A stretch of 64,000 nt of DNA from Flavobacterium terrae (lineage in GTDB: Bacteria; Bacteroidota; Bacteroidia; Flavobacteriales; Flavobacteriaceae), in NCBI RefSeq assembly GCF_900142035.1, contig NZ_FQZI01000002.1, positions 434,001 to 498,000 on the forward strand, given 5' to 3'. Positions 36,096 through 43,083 of this stretch are shown here, one piece after another. A program made the position numbers and the translations under genes. The first letter of the stretch is position 1, and the number at the start of each line of letters is the position of its first letter. The notes beneath the pieces are model-generated. The model had not been told where the DNA came from. It saw nothing but the letters and a program-made list of their open reading frames with translations, and did no database searches.

Positions 36096-37190
36096 ATGAC
36101 TGAAAATTACTCATTAGAAATTGATTTTATGCCCGTTGGAGACGGAGAAAAAAGTGGCGATGCAATCGCTTTGAGATTCGGATTGTACGAAGACGGCAGA
36201 TGGAAAAATCAAAAGGTTTTTATTATTGATGGTGGTAATCTAGCGAGTGGTGATGCACTTGTAAAACACGTAAAAGAGGTTTATAAGACCAACAAAGTTG
36301 ACAGGGTTATTCTTACTCATCCCGATTCTGACCATGCTTCGGGATTAAGAAAAGTTATAGAGGGACTGGAAGTAGAAAAAATATGGATGCACAGACCTTG
36401 GAATCATTGGGGAGACTTGAAAGATTCAATCGTAGACGGACGAATCACAAGAAAGAGTTTTACTGACAAGTTAAGAAATGCCTACCAATATGCTCACGAT
36501 ATTGAGCAACTAGCGATTGAAAATAAAATTGAAATTTTTTCCCCACATCAAGGTAGTTCTTATACTATAAATGAAGAAGATATTCTAACAGTTTTAGGCC
36601 CTAGTAAAGAACTTTATACAAGTCTTGTTCAAGCATCCGGTAAAACACCGGATATGGGTGTTTTTGAGAGTGTACGTGGCTTCAGCGCAGATACAAAGAC
36701 TAAAACCAAATTTGTACGTGAAGATTTGACTTTTGAAACGGAGAACTTGGCAGAAACTGATGTGCCAACATCAGCAGAGAATGACATGAGTTTAGTTTTA
36801 CTTTTGACAGTAGGTAAAGCCAGAGTTCTATTTACTGGTGATGCAGGTACGCAGGGAATGCATAAGGCAATTTATTACGCAACTGAAAAAGGGATATCCC
36901 TTAAGAATTTAAACGTTTTTGATGTACCACATCATGGAAGTAGAAGAAACCTTTCAAAAGGGATTTTAAGACACATTTCAGCTAATTATTCTGTTGTTTC
37001 GTGTTCTGTGCTAGGTGCTCCAAAACATCCATCACCTATTGTCATAAATAGTTTGATAAGAAGAAACATGACACCCTACAAAACTCAAGGAAAAGTTCTT
37101 AACTTCAGATTTGGTAGTGTTCCAACTAGAGAAGGTTACACAACTGCAATACCAATGCCATTCACTAACCAAGTTGAAATTCCAGAGTAA
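36096..37190 (+). CDS. MBL-fold hydrolase (ComEC/Rec2 C-domain-like), stand-alone
   Basis: Cytoplasmic metallo-beta-lactamase-fold protein of 364 residues. Zinc motif THPDSDHASGL (HxDxDH), GDAGTQG (metal Asp), and the later VPHHGSRRN are in the order of the ComEC C-terminal domain and its stand-alone relatives. These cut phosphodiesters; in ComEC the substrate is DNA. There is no membrane domain here, so it is not DNA-uptake ComEC. It is 1 bp before a membrane protein gene on the same strand, opposite to most of the island, forming a two-gene module. By eye its base use is less AT-rich than the RHS genes, suggesting separate origin. A defence effector or sensor is a reasonable guess. Confidence 0.88.
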   Translation: MTENYSLEIDFMPVGDGEKSGDAIALRFGLYEDGRWKNQKVFIIDGGNLASGDALVKHVKEVYKTNKVDRVILTHPDSDHASGLRKVIEGLEVEKIWMHRPWNHWGDLKDSIVDGRITRKSFTDKLRNAYQYAHDIEQLAIENKIEIFSPHQGSSYTINEEDILTVLGPSKELYTSLVQASGKTPDMGVFESVRGFSADTKTKTKFVREDLTFETENLAETDVPTSAENDMSLVLLLTVGKARVLFTGDAGTQGMHKAIYYATEKGISLKNLNVFDVPHHGSRRNLSKGILRHISANYSVVSCSVLGAPKHPSPIVINSLIRRNMTPYKTQGKVLNFRFGSVPTREGYTTAIPMPFTNQVEIPE

Positions 37191-37191
37191 C

Positions 37192-37908
37192 ATGAAATTT
37201 GACATTGATAATTATTCCGTTAAGGCAAGACTATATCCCTGCTTACTGATTTTATTGCCAGCATTTATTGTAGGTGTTTATTATATTACTGATTTAGAAA
37301 AATATTATCACTACTTCACAGCCGTTTTGGCTTTTGGTCTCTTCACTTTTGTACTAGCTCAATTCGGAAGAGATAAAGGGAAGTCCAAAGAGTCCGAACT
37401 TTACAAGTACTTTGGAGGTAAGCCTACAACACAAATTTTAAGATACAAAAATACATATTTGGATAGCGTTACTAAAAATCGATACCGACAGATTTTGACG
37501 CAAAAAATACCAAATATTCAGATGCCAACAGCTCAAGAGGAAAACGATGAACCTGATGATGCTGATGAAGTTTACAACAGCTGTGCAAAATTCTTAATAT
37601 CGAAAACGAGAGATACCACTAAATTCAATTTACTTTTTAAGGAAAATGTGAGTTATGGTTTTAGGCGTAATTTATGGGCAATGAAAAATTTTGCTCTATC
37701 CATAATTTTTTTATGCCTAATAACTCATTTCTATTTTGTAACCGAAGGGTTTAAAGTTTTTAATAAATTCACAACTCAATCCATAGGACTTTTTGCATTT
37801 TTGCTAATTGCTATACTGACATGGCTTTTTGTAATAACAAGAGACTGGATTAAGTTGGTAGCTTTCTCATATGCTGAAAGGCTTTTTGAAGCTTTAAACG
37901 AAGTCTAG
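37192..37908 (+). CDS. Four-helix membrane protein paired with the MBL hydrolase
   Basis: Protein of 238 residues with two helical hairpins: membrane segments at about 15-33 and 39-57, then a ~110-residue cytoplasmic part (RDKGKSKESELYKYFGG; acidic EENDEPDDADEVYN), and segments at about 168-186 and 197-215 with a short cytoplasmic tail. The ATG at 37192 lies 1 bp after the MBL stop; the frame is open upstream inside the MBL gene but that part is not protein-like. No family recognised. The 2TM-soluble-2TM form recalls membrane effectors of abortive-infection systems (inference). Ends at the 37925-37951 terminator. Confidence 0.8.
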   Translation: MKFDIDNYSVKARLYPCLLILLPAFIVGVYYITDLEKYYHYFTAVLAFGLFTFVLAQFGRDKGKSKESELYKYFGGKPTTQILRYKNTYLDSVTKNRYRQILTQKIPNIQMPTAQEENDEPDDADEVYNSCAKFLISKTRDTTKFNLLFKENVSYGFRRNLWAMKNFALSIIFLCLITHFYFVTEGFKVFNKFTTQSIGLFAFLLIAILTWLFVITRDWIKLVAFSYAERLFEALNEV

Positions 37909-37924
37909 TGCGAAAAATAATTTA

Positions 37925-37951
37925 AAAAAGGGTCAATTCTGACCCTTTTTT
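37925..37951. terminator. Bidirectional terminator between the MBL module and the DUF6371 gene
   Basis: An 11-bp stem, aaaaagggtca (37925-37935) with tgacccttttt (37940-37950), and an ATTC loop. It ends both the rightward MBL pair and the leftward replication module. Confidence 0.88.
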
Positions 37952-37984
37952 ATACGAAATATAGATTACTTACAATTTCATTTT

Positions 37985-39004
37985 CTAAATAATTCTAATA
38001 CCGCTTCCTTTTTCATCGATTAAATCAAAAGTTTCAATAAGTGAAATTATAGAAGGATTTATTTTTGACAGCCTTTGGATTTTCTTTTCAGTTTCAGATA
38101 ATACAATTTCAACCTTATTTTTATTTGTGTTATTTTTCACTGCAAAGTAAATATCAGCTAAATCTATTCCTGTTTCAAATTCCGAGTTCTCAACTATTGA
38201 ACTGCATTTAATTTTAAAACCTTGCTTTTGCAATTCGATTACTTTTTTATTCCAGTCAGCAAATTCTCCCTTATCAGGGTAAACAACAATATTCTCTTTT
38301 TTGATTGGTTCTAACAATTGCAATTTTAAGTTTTGTTTACTTCCAGTAGCCATCCATAAATATTCGGGAATAAACAGGCTCATTATGATTGCAGTCTTTT
38401 CAGATTCCACAATTGCAATGGATGTTTGCAACAAGTTTGCAACCCTTGTTTTAACAAGATGCAACCCAAACAGACATTGTTTGAGGTTAAATTTATCCTT
38501 ATTGATTTTCTTGTGAACCCAGTTAATATGTGGAAATGGAATTTTTACTCGTTTGCCTGTGTTTTCATCAAATAGAATTATTTTGCCAGTATGGACTTTT
38601 TGAGTTTGATTGATTTGCCAAAATACAGTTGCACCCTCCCAATGTTTTGAAGTTCCGATATTATACTTTGCGATGCAATTTTCAACTTCATCTTTTGCAA
38701 AATGCTTATATAGGAACTTTGCAAAATTGTTATTGCAATATTTTTTTAATGATTGCTTTACCAGTAGTGGATCAATAAAATCGGGAATTAAATTTATCGT
38801 TTCAATATTGAAAATTGTAATGCACTCATTTTGTTTTGGGCTATTATGATAGCCACAACTTGTCTCTCTGTCGCATCTACCGTAAGTTTCTTCAAGATAA
38901 TCACTTGTAATTTTATTGATATACCTAACAAATCTTCTTTTGCCACAGTTAGGGCAAATAAACTTTTTACTCGACTTATCTAATGAATACTTAAACTCAT
39001 TCAT
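37985..39004 (-). CDS. DUF6371 primase-like protein (zinc ribbon plus Toprim-like)
   Basis: Protein of 339 residues. The N-terminus has a zinc ribbon of CHC2-primase style: FICPNCGKRRF (Cys17, Cys20) and GRCDRETSCGYH. The middle has KILLFDENTGKRV, IAIVESEKTAIIMS and VVYPDKGEFADW, which match a Toprim-like active site (Glu in VESEKT, Asp in YPDKG). Such DUF6371 proteins lie beside RepA-like ATPases in Bacteroidota mobile elements and probably prime replication; this is inference. The C-terminal end is a basic-acidic helix. A CGTAAT repeat array lies immediately upstream (39012-39069). Confidence 0.82.
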   Translation of the reverse strand: MNEFKYSLDKSSKKFICPNCGKRRFVRYINKITSDYLEETYGRCDRETSCGYHNSPKQNECITIFNIETINLIPDFIDPLLVKQSLKKYCNNNFAKFLYKHFAKDEVENCIAKYNIGTSKHWEGATVFWQINQTQKVHTGKIILFDENTGKRVKIPFPHINWVHKKINKDKFNLKQCLFGLHLVKTRVANLLQTSIAIVESEKTAIIMSLFIPEYLWMATGSKQNLKLQLLEPIKKENIVVYPDKGEFADWNKKVIELQKQGFKIKCSSIVENSEFETGIDLADIYFAVKNNTNKNKVEIVLSETEKKIQRLSKINPSIISLIETFDLIDEKGSGIRII

Positions 39005-39011
39005 AACTATT

Positions 39012-39069
39012 CGTAATAATCGTAATCCTCGTAGTAATCGAAGTATTTACGACCATTACGAGAATTACG
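39012..39069. repeat. Inverted 3+3 array of CGTAAT half-sites at 9-bp steps (candidate replication origin or operator)
   Basis: Forward copies: CGTAAT at 39012 and 39021 and the variant CGTAGT at 39030. Inverted copies: tttacg at 39046, attacg at 39055 and attacg at 39064. Steps are exactly 9 bp on both sides of a dyad near 39040. The three spacer bases differ between mirrored positions, so the arms are not a conserved RNA stem; a DNA-binding protein is the simpler reading. The array fills nearly the whole 68-bp gap between the DUF6371 start and the small protein stop. Confidence 0.75.
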
Positions 39070-39072
39070 AGG

Positions 39073-39267
39073 TTAGTATTTGGGTTTGAAAACGGTTGCA
39101 AGTAAATATTCAATTGCATCTTCTTTGGTAAATTTGATTTTTTTGCTTTTTTTCTTTCTAAAGTCGTATTTGGGTTTTTCTTCTTGTCCTTTGACCAATA
39201 CAATAAATTTCTCCCTCTCCTCTGGGGAAAGTGCTAGAAAAACTTCATATACTGTATTGGCAGTCAT
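39073..39267 (-). CDS. Small conserved island protein
   Basis: Protein of 64 residues: MTANTVYEVFLALSPEEREK, then a very basic middle (KYDFRKKKSKKIKFTKEDAIEYLL). Predicted two helices around a Lys/Arg-rich patch, so nucleic acid contact is possible. It is 2 bp after the ATPase gene and precedes the CGTAAT array. Small proteins of this kind sit in the same place in other Bacteroidota islands as I remember; no function known. A competing frame in the same DNA (38997-39203, minus) was rejected. Confidence 0.7.
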   Translation of the reverse strand: MTANTVYEVFLALSPEEREKFIVLVKGQEEKPKYDFRKKKSKKIKFTKEDAIEYLLATVFKPKY

Positions 39268-39269
39268 TT

Positions 39270-40286
39270 TTAAAGATTATTTTTCTTTAAAATGATTCTT
39301 ACTGTACCCTCTGAAATACCTAGTTGTCTTCCAATTTCAGATTTTGAAATGCCACTTTCAAACAGCTCCAGTATTTTTGAATTACGCTCATTTGCATCCC
39401 CAACACTTAATGTTTTTAAATGCTCATTTTCTGAATCATAGCCATTGAAACTGAATTGTAAAAAGCTATTTACTTTTTCAATTCTGCAAACGATAATGTT
39501 TTCAGAATCGTAAATCTGTTCACAATTACGTTGTTTGATTTGCTTGATATATCTTAACCCAATTTCTTGATGACTTTCTCCAATTGCAAAACTGCTATCG
39601 CAAAAGTTCATTAACATTTTGCTCCCTGATAAATGGTTTTTTGTTATGGGTTTGCAAGTATCAATTTTTGGTGTATGCGCTAGAACTAAAATTGATAGCA
39701 CATATTTGTTTTTCAAGTCTTTTAAAAATTTCATCAATGGTAAAGCATCTTTTGCTTTCTCATTGTCACTCTTCAAATAAGTGATGTTGTCAACAATTAA
39801 AACTTTAACACCAAAATCAATGATAGATTTTTCAAGTGAATAGAATAGAAATTCTTCAAAAGTTTTAAACCGTTTATCTTCAAAATAATCGGGATTAATT
39901 TCTGCTCTCAAAAAGTTTGGACTAAATGAAAAATGATTTGCGAAGTTTTCAGAATATCTATTTTCAAACTGTTTATCTGAAAGTTCAAAATCAAAATAGA
40001 TAATAGGAGTAGGTGGGCATTCTAATTTTAAGCCACAAGTAGAAATTCCAGTACTAATGCTGTTGGCAATCTGAACAGCTAAAATTGACTTACCTAAATT
40101 AGTGTCAGCAAACAAAATGCATATTTCTCCCTCAAACCAAAATTCACCGAAAAGCATTCGGGGTATTGGTCTGTTTTTGGCAATTTCGATAAATTGGTTT
40201 GCTGATTTTATTTCAAAAATAGAGTTAGAATCAGAAGCTAATTCTTTCTTTATTTCGTCTTTGAAATCATCGAGATTATCATTCAT
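39270..40286 (-). CDS. RepA-like AAA ATPase with C-terminal HTH
   Basis: RecA-fold ATPase of 338 residues, RepA/AAA_25 type, seen in plasmid and island replication modules. Walker A LFADTNLGKSILAVQIANS; Walker B VKVLIVDNITYL; sensor LAHTPKI; GSKMLMNFCDSSFAI follows. The C-terminal 40 residues (NSKILELFESGISKSEIGRQLGISEGTVRIIL) are a helix-turn-helix of resolvase/LuxR type, so it probably binds DNA itself, perhaps the nearby repeat arrays. ATG 40286 is used; the TTG at 40307 overlaps the promoter box TAGATTTG (40305-40312). Confidence 0.87.
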   Translation of the reverse strand: MNDNLDDFKDEIKKELASDSNSIFEIKSANQFIEIAKNRPIPRMLFGEFWFEGEICILFADTNLGKSILAVQIANSISTGISTCGLKLECPPTPIIYFDFELSDKQFENRYSENFANHFSFSPNFLRAEINPDYFEDKRFKTFEEFLFYSLEKSIIDFGVKVLIVDNITYLKSDNEKAKDALPLMKFLKDLKNKYVLSILVLAHTPKIDTCKPITKNHLSGSKMLMNFCDSSFAIGESHQEIGLRYIKQIKQRNCEQIYDSENIIVCRIEKVNSFLQFSFNGYDSENEHLKTLSVGDANERNSKILELFESGISKSEIGRQLGISEGTVRIILKKNNL

Positions 40287-40304
40287 AACACTTAGATTTT
40301 TTTG

Positions 40305-40312
40305 CAAATCTA
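40305..40312 (-). promoter_or_regulatory. -7 promoter box of the ATPase/DUF6371 module
   Basis: TAGATTTG on the minus strand, 18 bp before the ATG at 40286. The AT-rich stretch upstream (40340-40400) holds imperfect repeats around agtactttacaaaag and aagtttacagaac. Confidence 0.5.
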
Positions 40313-40400
40313 TTGTGGTATGTAATTAGGAATTTAATCTTAAAGCTTGAAAGTATTGTAATTACAGTACTTTACAAAAGTTTAAAGAAGTTTACAGAAC

Positions 40401-41255
40401 TTAAAAGTATTGATTAAGGATTGTTTCTAATTCATTCGTTATTCTCGAATAATCGGAATCTTTATTTTCATTTACTTTATAACCGAAAATAGAGGGATAA
40501 GTACCAATATTACAATTAAATGTTCTTTTTAAAGCATCATATAATTCAGTTTGCGTGCCATAGGTAATAGTTAATGCTTTCTTTTTAACTAGAAAATCAA
40601 TGATATATCTCATTTTTTTCCCTTTAATAGTTGGGTATTTCTTTAAAATGGTGCTTTCAATTTCTTTGTTTTTTTCGTGTGAAATAAAGTCTCTAAAGTA
40701 TTTTTCTCTCGGAGCAAGATTAACGGAAAACCTCTTAAAAACCGGCGTTTCCTTTACTTCTTGAATAAAATTTTGCTGATTGAAATTTTGCACTTTTAAA
40801 CCAGTTATTTTTTCGACTTCTGCAATGTGTGTGTTAAAGTTGAGACTTTGACAATTAAATAAAGCTTGTGTGTTTATGTCTTTATCTGGGGAATTTTTTT
40901 CAAAATACAGTGATAATTGATTTGAAAAAAAAGCATAGGTTTCGAGTTGTTTCAAGTAGTTTTCGGATAGATAACTAAAACTGATAGCATTTAATGTTTC
41001 TTTATATTCTATTAGTTTGAAACAATTGTTTTTTAATTTACTGGACTTTAAAAGGAGTGTTGAAAATCCAAGACTGTTTTCATATACGAAATTCAAGTCC
41101 TCATCAATATAAGTTATTCTATCAATAACTGATTTACTTTCTTCAGGGAGTTTTTTAAACTCTTCCATATCAAGAATTGATATAGGAATATAGAAAATAA
41201 AATTTCTAAATATTTCATTAATTAATTCGTTATATTTTGAGTTCAATTCAGACAT
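40401..41255 (-). CDS. Island protein of unknown function
   Basis: Protein of 284 residues from the ATG at 41255, mostly alpha-helical, with no signal or membrane segment. The C-terminal third (GKKMRYIIDFLVKKKALTITYGTQTELYDALKRTFNCNIGTYPSIFGYKVN) looks like a small domain found at the end of many Bacteroidota mobile-element proteins, possibly winged-helix. It lies between integrase and ATPase; such a position suggests a role in excision or replication control, which is inference. The frame is open for 15 more codons upstream with no better start. Confidence 0.7.
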   Translation of the reverse strand: MSELNSKYNELINEIFRNFIFYIPISILDMEEFKKLPEESKSVIDRITYIDEDLNFVYENSLGFSTLLLKSSKLKNNCFKLIEYKETLNAISFSYLSENYLKQLETYAFFSNQLSLYFEKNSPDKDINTQALFNCQSLNFNTHIAEVEKITGLKVQNFNQQNFIQEVKETPVFKRFSVNLAPREKYFRDFISHEKNKEIESTILKKYPTIKGKKMRYIIDFLVKKKALTITYGTQTELYDALKRTFNCNIGTYPSIFGYKVNENKDSDYSRITNELETILNQYF

Positions 41256-41292
41256 TAGTTGATTTTTATGTTTACCGCATTGATGTGACAAA

Positions 41293-41428
41293 CATCGCAA
41301 TTATTTTATATTTTCATTGCAATTCTAATTCAATTTCATTGCAATTGTTGTCTTTACTATTTTGGGATAGTATCAAATTTTAGTTTTAAATAAAAAACAT
41401 TGCAATTACTTTATTTTTTATTGCAATC
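41293..41428. repeat. Iteron-like CATTGCAATT sites between integrase and the unknown gene
   Basis: Copies: catcgcaatt (41293), cattgcaatt (41315), cattgcaatt (41337), cattgcaatt (41398) and tattgcaatc (41419). Steps are 22, 22, 61 and 21 bp, so all but one fall on two helical turns. The last copy abuts the integrase stop codon, and the first lies 38 bp before the start of the gene at 41255. Related sites occur in the island's left end. Confidence 0.75.
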
Positions 41429-42811
41429 TTATTTGAGTAAATGTGAATAATCTTCTGGTAGTTCGGCATCAATATCCCTTAAATACTTTTCAAGTGCTGT
41501 CATTGTAGAATGTCCTGTTACAAGCATTAATTTGCTTTTGGTTTCAAACTGTGAACTGGTTTTACGCATCTCTCTGTACAATTTAGTAATGAAAGTATGT
41601 CTGAAACTATACATTCCATAATCTTTGTTAAGATTAAAATGTGTTTTCACAACTTCTTTAAATCTTTTTGAGAAATAATCCCTTTTATTGTTTGGCTCTG
41701 TAATCCAGTCTTGACCGAAACCATTAGGAGTGAAAAGAAAACTTTCAGGATTAAATTTTGACAAATCGGGTAAATCATTCATCAATATTTCAGGTATGAT
41801 TTTGATTTTTACAGCCTTGTTTTTAGTCCTCAAGTAAATCCTTTTACCAATTAAATCAATATCTTTAATCTTCAATTCACAAACCTCAATGGGTCTTAAA
41901 AAATTATATGACACAAATTTTATGAATAGTAAAAGTAACTTGTCATTTTCTTCTAGAAAAAAATAAATGTCTTTCTGCATTTCAGAAGTGTAAGTTTTAT
42001 TTCTCTCTGGGTTTGACTTTAAAACATTTATTTTTTTGATTACATTATCAACAATTACCTCATTGTCCTCTAAAACTTGAAATAAAGAACTTAAATCTGC
42101 TCTTGTATTGTTTCTGTTCCTTGCACTTGAATTAATTAATACTCCATTCAGATAATCATTAATAACCTTTTTGGTTATGAAGGTTATCGGTTTGTTTTCA
42201 TCTAAAGACTTTCTGAATTTTCTAACTCTTAATTCAAAGTTTTTATATGAAGTATCTCTAATTGTATTCTTCTTGATGTTTAAAGCAAATTCAAAAGCTT
42301 CTTTAATTGTTAGGGTTTCGGGTATTGCAATGCTATCATTAATAATTGCAATTTTTTCTTTAGGGATTACAACACTATTATTGTTCGCTTTTGAACTATC
42401 GGATTGTTTTTTGTTGAGTAGCTCTTCTATATTATTGTTATCAATATTTGGGTTAAATCCTTTTTCGAGTAAAAATTCAAGTGCGCTACTCATTGCACTC
42501 AAATAATCAATTCTTTCTTTTTTAGTTTTTAGCTTATTTGCATTGCCTTTAATGTTTGGCATTCTTTTGAGTTTACCTGTTTTTACATCCCTAAAACTAT
42601 AATATACATACCAGCTTTTAGATAGTGCTTTTGATTTTTCGGATTCGCTAAGTTGATTCCATAGCAGAATATTTACGCCACCAGTAAATATTTTTGGAGA
42701 AGTAAATTCTTTCTGTTTCAACAAGTTTTTGAATTGATTAATTTGGGTATTGTGTTCTAAACTGTATACTAAATCGTGTACTTTTTGTAAATATAAAAAA
42801 ATTTTAGACAT
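41429..42811 (-). CDS. Tyrosine site-specific integrase of the island
   Basis: Tyrosine recombinase of 460 residues that inserts the island at tRNA-Met. Arm-type N-domain (1-~160), a SAM-like core-binding domain (TIKEAFEFALNIKKNTIR...KVINDYLNGVL, ~165-260) and a catalytic domain: first Arg in FLRPIEVCELK, Lys in RTKNKAVKIKI, second Arg in MYSFRHTFITK (Tyr replaces the His of HxxR, common in integrases), His in VTGHSTMTAL and nucleophile Tyr in LEKYLRD. It lies 52 bp from the right att on the same strand as the tRNA, and no promoter box is seen between; its ATG directly follows a terminator T-run. Confidence 0.95.
   Translation of the reverse strand: MSKIFLYLQKVHDLVYSLEHNTQINQFKNLLKQKEFTSPKIFTGGVNILLWNQLSESEKSKALSKSWYVYYSFRDVKTGKLKRMPNIKGNANKLKTKKERIDYLSAMSSALEFLLEKGFNPNIDNNNIEELLNKKQSDSSKANNNSVVIPKEKIAIINDSIAIPETLTIKEAFEFALNIKKNTIRDTSYKNFELRVRKFRKSLDENKPITFITKKVINDYLNGVLINSSARNRNNTRADLSSLFQVLEDNEVIVDNVIKKINVLKSNPERNKTYTSEMQKDIYFFLEENDKLLLLFIKFVSYNFLRPIEVCELKIKDIDLIGKRIYLRTKNKAVKIKIIPEILMNDLPDLSKFNPESFLFTPNGFGQDWITEPNNKRDYFSKRFKEVVKTHFNLNKDYGMYSFRHTFITKLYREMRKTSSQFETKSKLMLVTGHSTMTALEKYLRDIDAELPEDYSHLLK
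42772..42781. repeat. CGTGTAC-type site at the right end (matching two at the left end)
   Basis: aatcgtgtac at 42772-42781, inside the first codons of the integrase, is identical to 24995-25004 at the left end, where a second cgtgtac lies 12 bp on (25010-25016). A short sequence repeated near both att sites is expected of integrase arm-binding sites. Ten bases is weak evidence alone in AT-rich DNA. Confidence 0.4.
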
Positions 42812-42842
42812 AAAAAAAACGGTTTAGAGTACCTAAACCGTT
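42811..42842 (-). terminator. Island-borne terminator between tRNA-Met and the integrase start
   Basis: A 10-bp stem, aacggtttag (42818-42827) with ctaaaccgtt (42833-42842), is followed on the minus strand by eight T that run into the integrase ATG (42811-42809). It lies inside the island and takes over the job of the displaced terminator at 24872-24902. Confidence 0.85.
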
Positions 42843-42863
42843 GATTTTCATAACTTCAATTTC

Positions 42864-42908
42864 TGTAGCGAAGACGGGAGTTGAACCCGTGACCTCAGGG
42901 TTATGAAT
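42864..42908. repeat. Right attachment site (direct repeat copy 2, inside tRNA-Met)
   Basis: 45 bp identical to 24904-24948. It starts two bases beyond the tRNA discriminator base and ends in the anticodon loop. This copy keeps the tRNA whole. Confidence 0.95.
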
Positions 42909-42939
42909 CCTGCGCTCTAACCAACTGAGCTACCTCGCC
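42866..42939 (-). tRNA. tRNA-Met (anticodon CAT)
   Basis: Cloverleaf of 74 nt on the minus strand: acceptor GGCGAGG with CTTCGCT (G-U closing pair), D-arm GCTCAGTTGGTTAGAGC, anticodon stem-loop CAGGATTCATAACCCTG with CAT, T-arm ACGGGTTCAACTCCCGT, discriminator A. CCA is not encoded (the gene continues CA). Anticodon CAT could also be initiator or lysidine-modified Ile tRNA; the missing three G-C pairs of an initiator and the overall sequence favour elongator Met, but this is not certain. Its 3' half is the island's attachment site, and a full promoter lies at 42971-43000. Confidence 0.93.
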
Positions 42940-42970
42940 ATTGTTGGTATTGCATCTCTCAATGCGGGTG

Positions 42971-43000
42971 CAAATATAACACTATATTTAAAGCCTGCAA
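42971..43000 (-). promoter_or_regulatory. Promoter of tRNA-Met (and probably of the integrase by read-through)
   Basis: Minus strand: TTG (43000-42998), 19 bp, TATATTTG (42978-42971). Same spacing as the rpmH and HU promoters. Confidence 0.8.
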
Positions 43001-43083
43001 ATAAAATTTCAAAAAAATAATTATTAAAAATTTATTTTTTTTTCTATTCTATATTATATATATTACGCCCAAAATTAACACCT

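Larger units (their letters stand above)
24904..42908. mobile_element. Integrated ~18-kb island at the 3' end of tRNA-Met
   Basis: Bounded by identical 45-bp direct repeats exactly 17,960 bp apart, one being part of the intact tRNA-Met gene. Contents, right to left: tyrosine integrase beside the tRNA, an unknown gene, ATPase, small protein, DUF6371 primase-like protein, an MBL-fold/membrane protein pair, and a T9SS/RHS toxin/immunity operon. No relaxase, coupling ATPase, capsid, portal or terminase gene is visible, so conjugation or packaging would need a helper. Both ends carry TTGCAAT-type and CGTGTAC repeats. The flanking genes (histidine kinase and START-like protein) are ordinary core genes. 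Confidence 0.93.

Noticed and set aside
36096..37190. The MBL protein as ComEC (DNA uptake channel)
   Set aside because: It has no membrane helices and no competence domain; only the soluble MBL part is present.
39012..39069. The CGTAAT array as a terminator or attenuator hairpin
   Set aside because: The spacers of the two arms do not pair and there is no T-run; the units are better explained as protein sites.
39012..39069. The CGTAAT array as a CRISPR remnant
   Set aside because: Units are 6 bp with 3-bp spacers and change orientation; CRISPR repeats are 20-50 bp and direct, and no cas gene is present.
38997..39203. A second minus-strand frame overlapping the 64-residue small protein
   Set aside because: It overlaps the CGTAAT array and the start of DUF6371, and its tail is just repeat sequence (TTRITIITNS); the 39073-39267 frame has better composition and spacing.
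42772..42781. The CGTGTAC site as a proof of integrase arm sites
   Set aside because: Kept only as a weak feature: ten bases in AT-rich DNA could match by chance and the right copy is in coding sequence.
24904..42908. The island as a prophage
   Set aside because: No capsid, portal, terminase, tail or lysis gene is visible; the large genes are T9SS and RHS proteins.
24904..42908. The island as a complete conjugative element
   Set aside because: No relaxase, TraG/VirD4 or mating-pore gene is present; at most it is mobilised by a helper.
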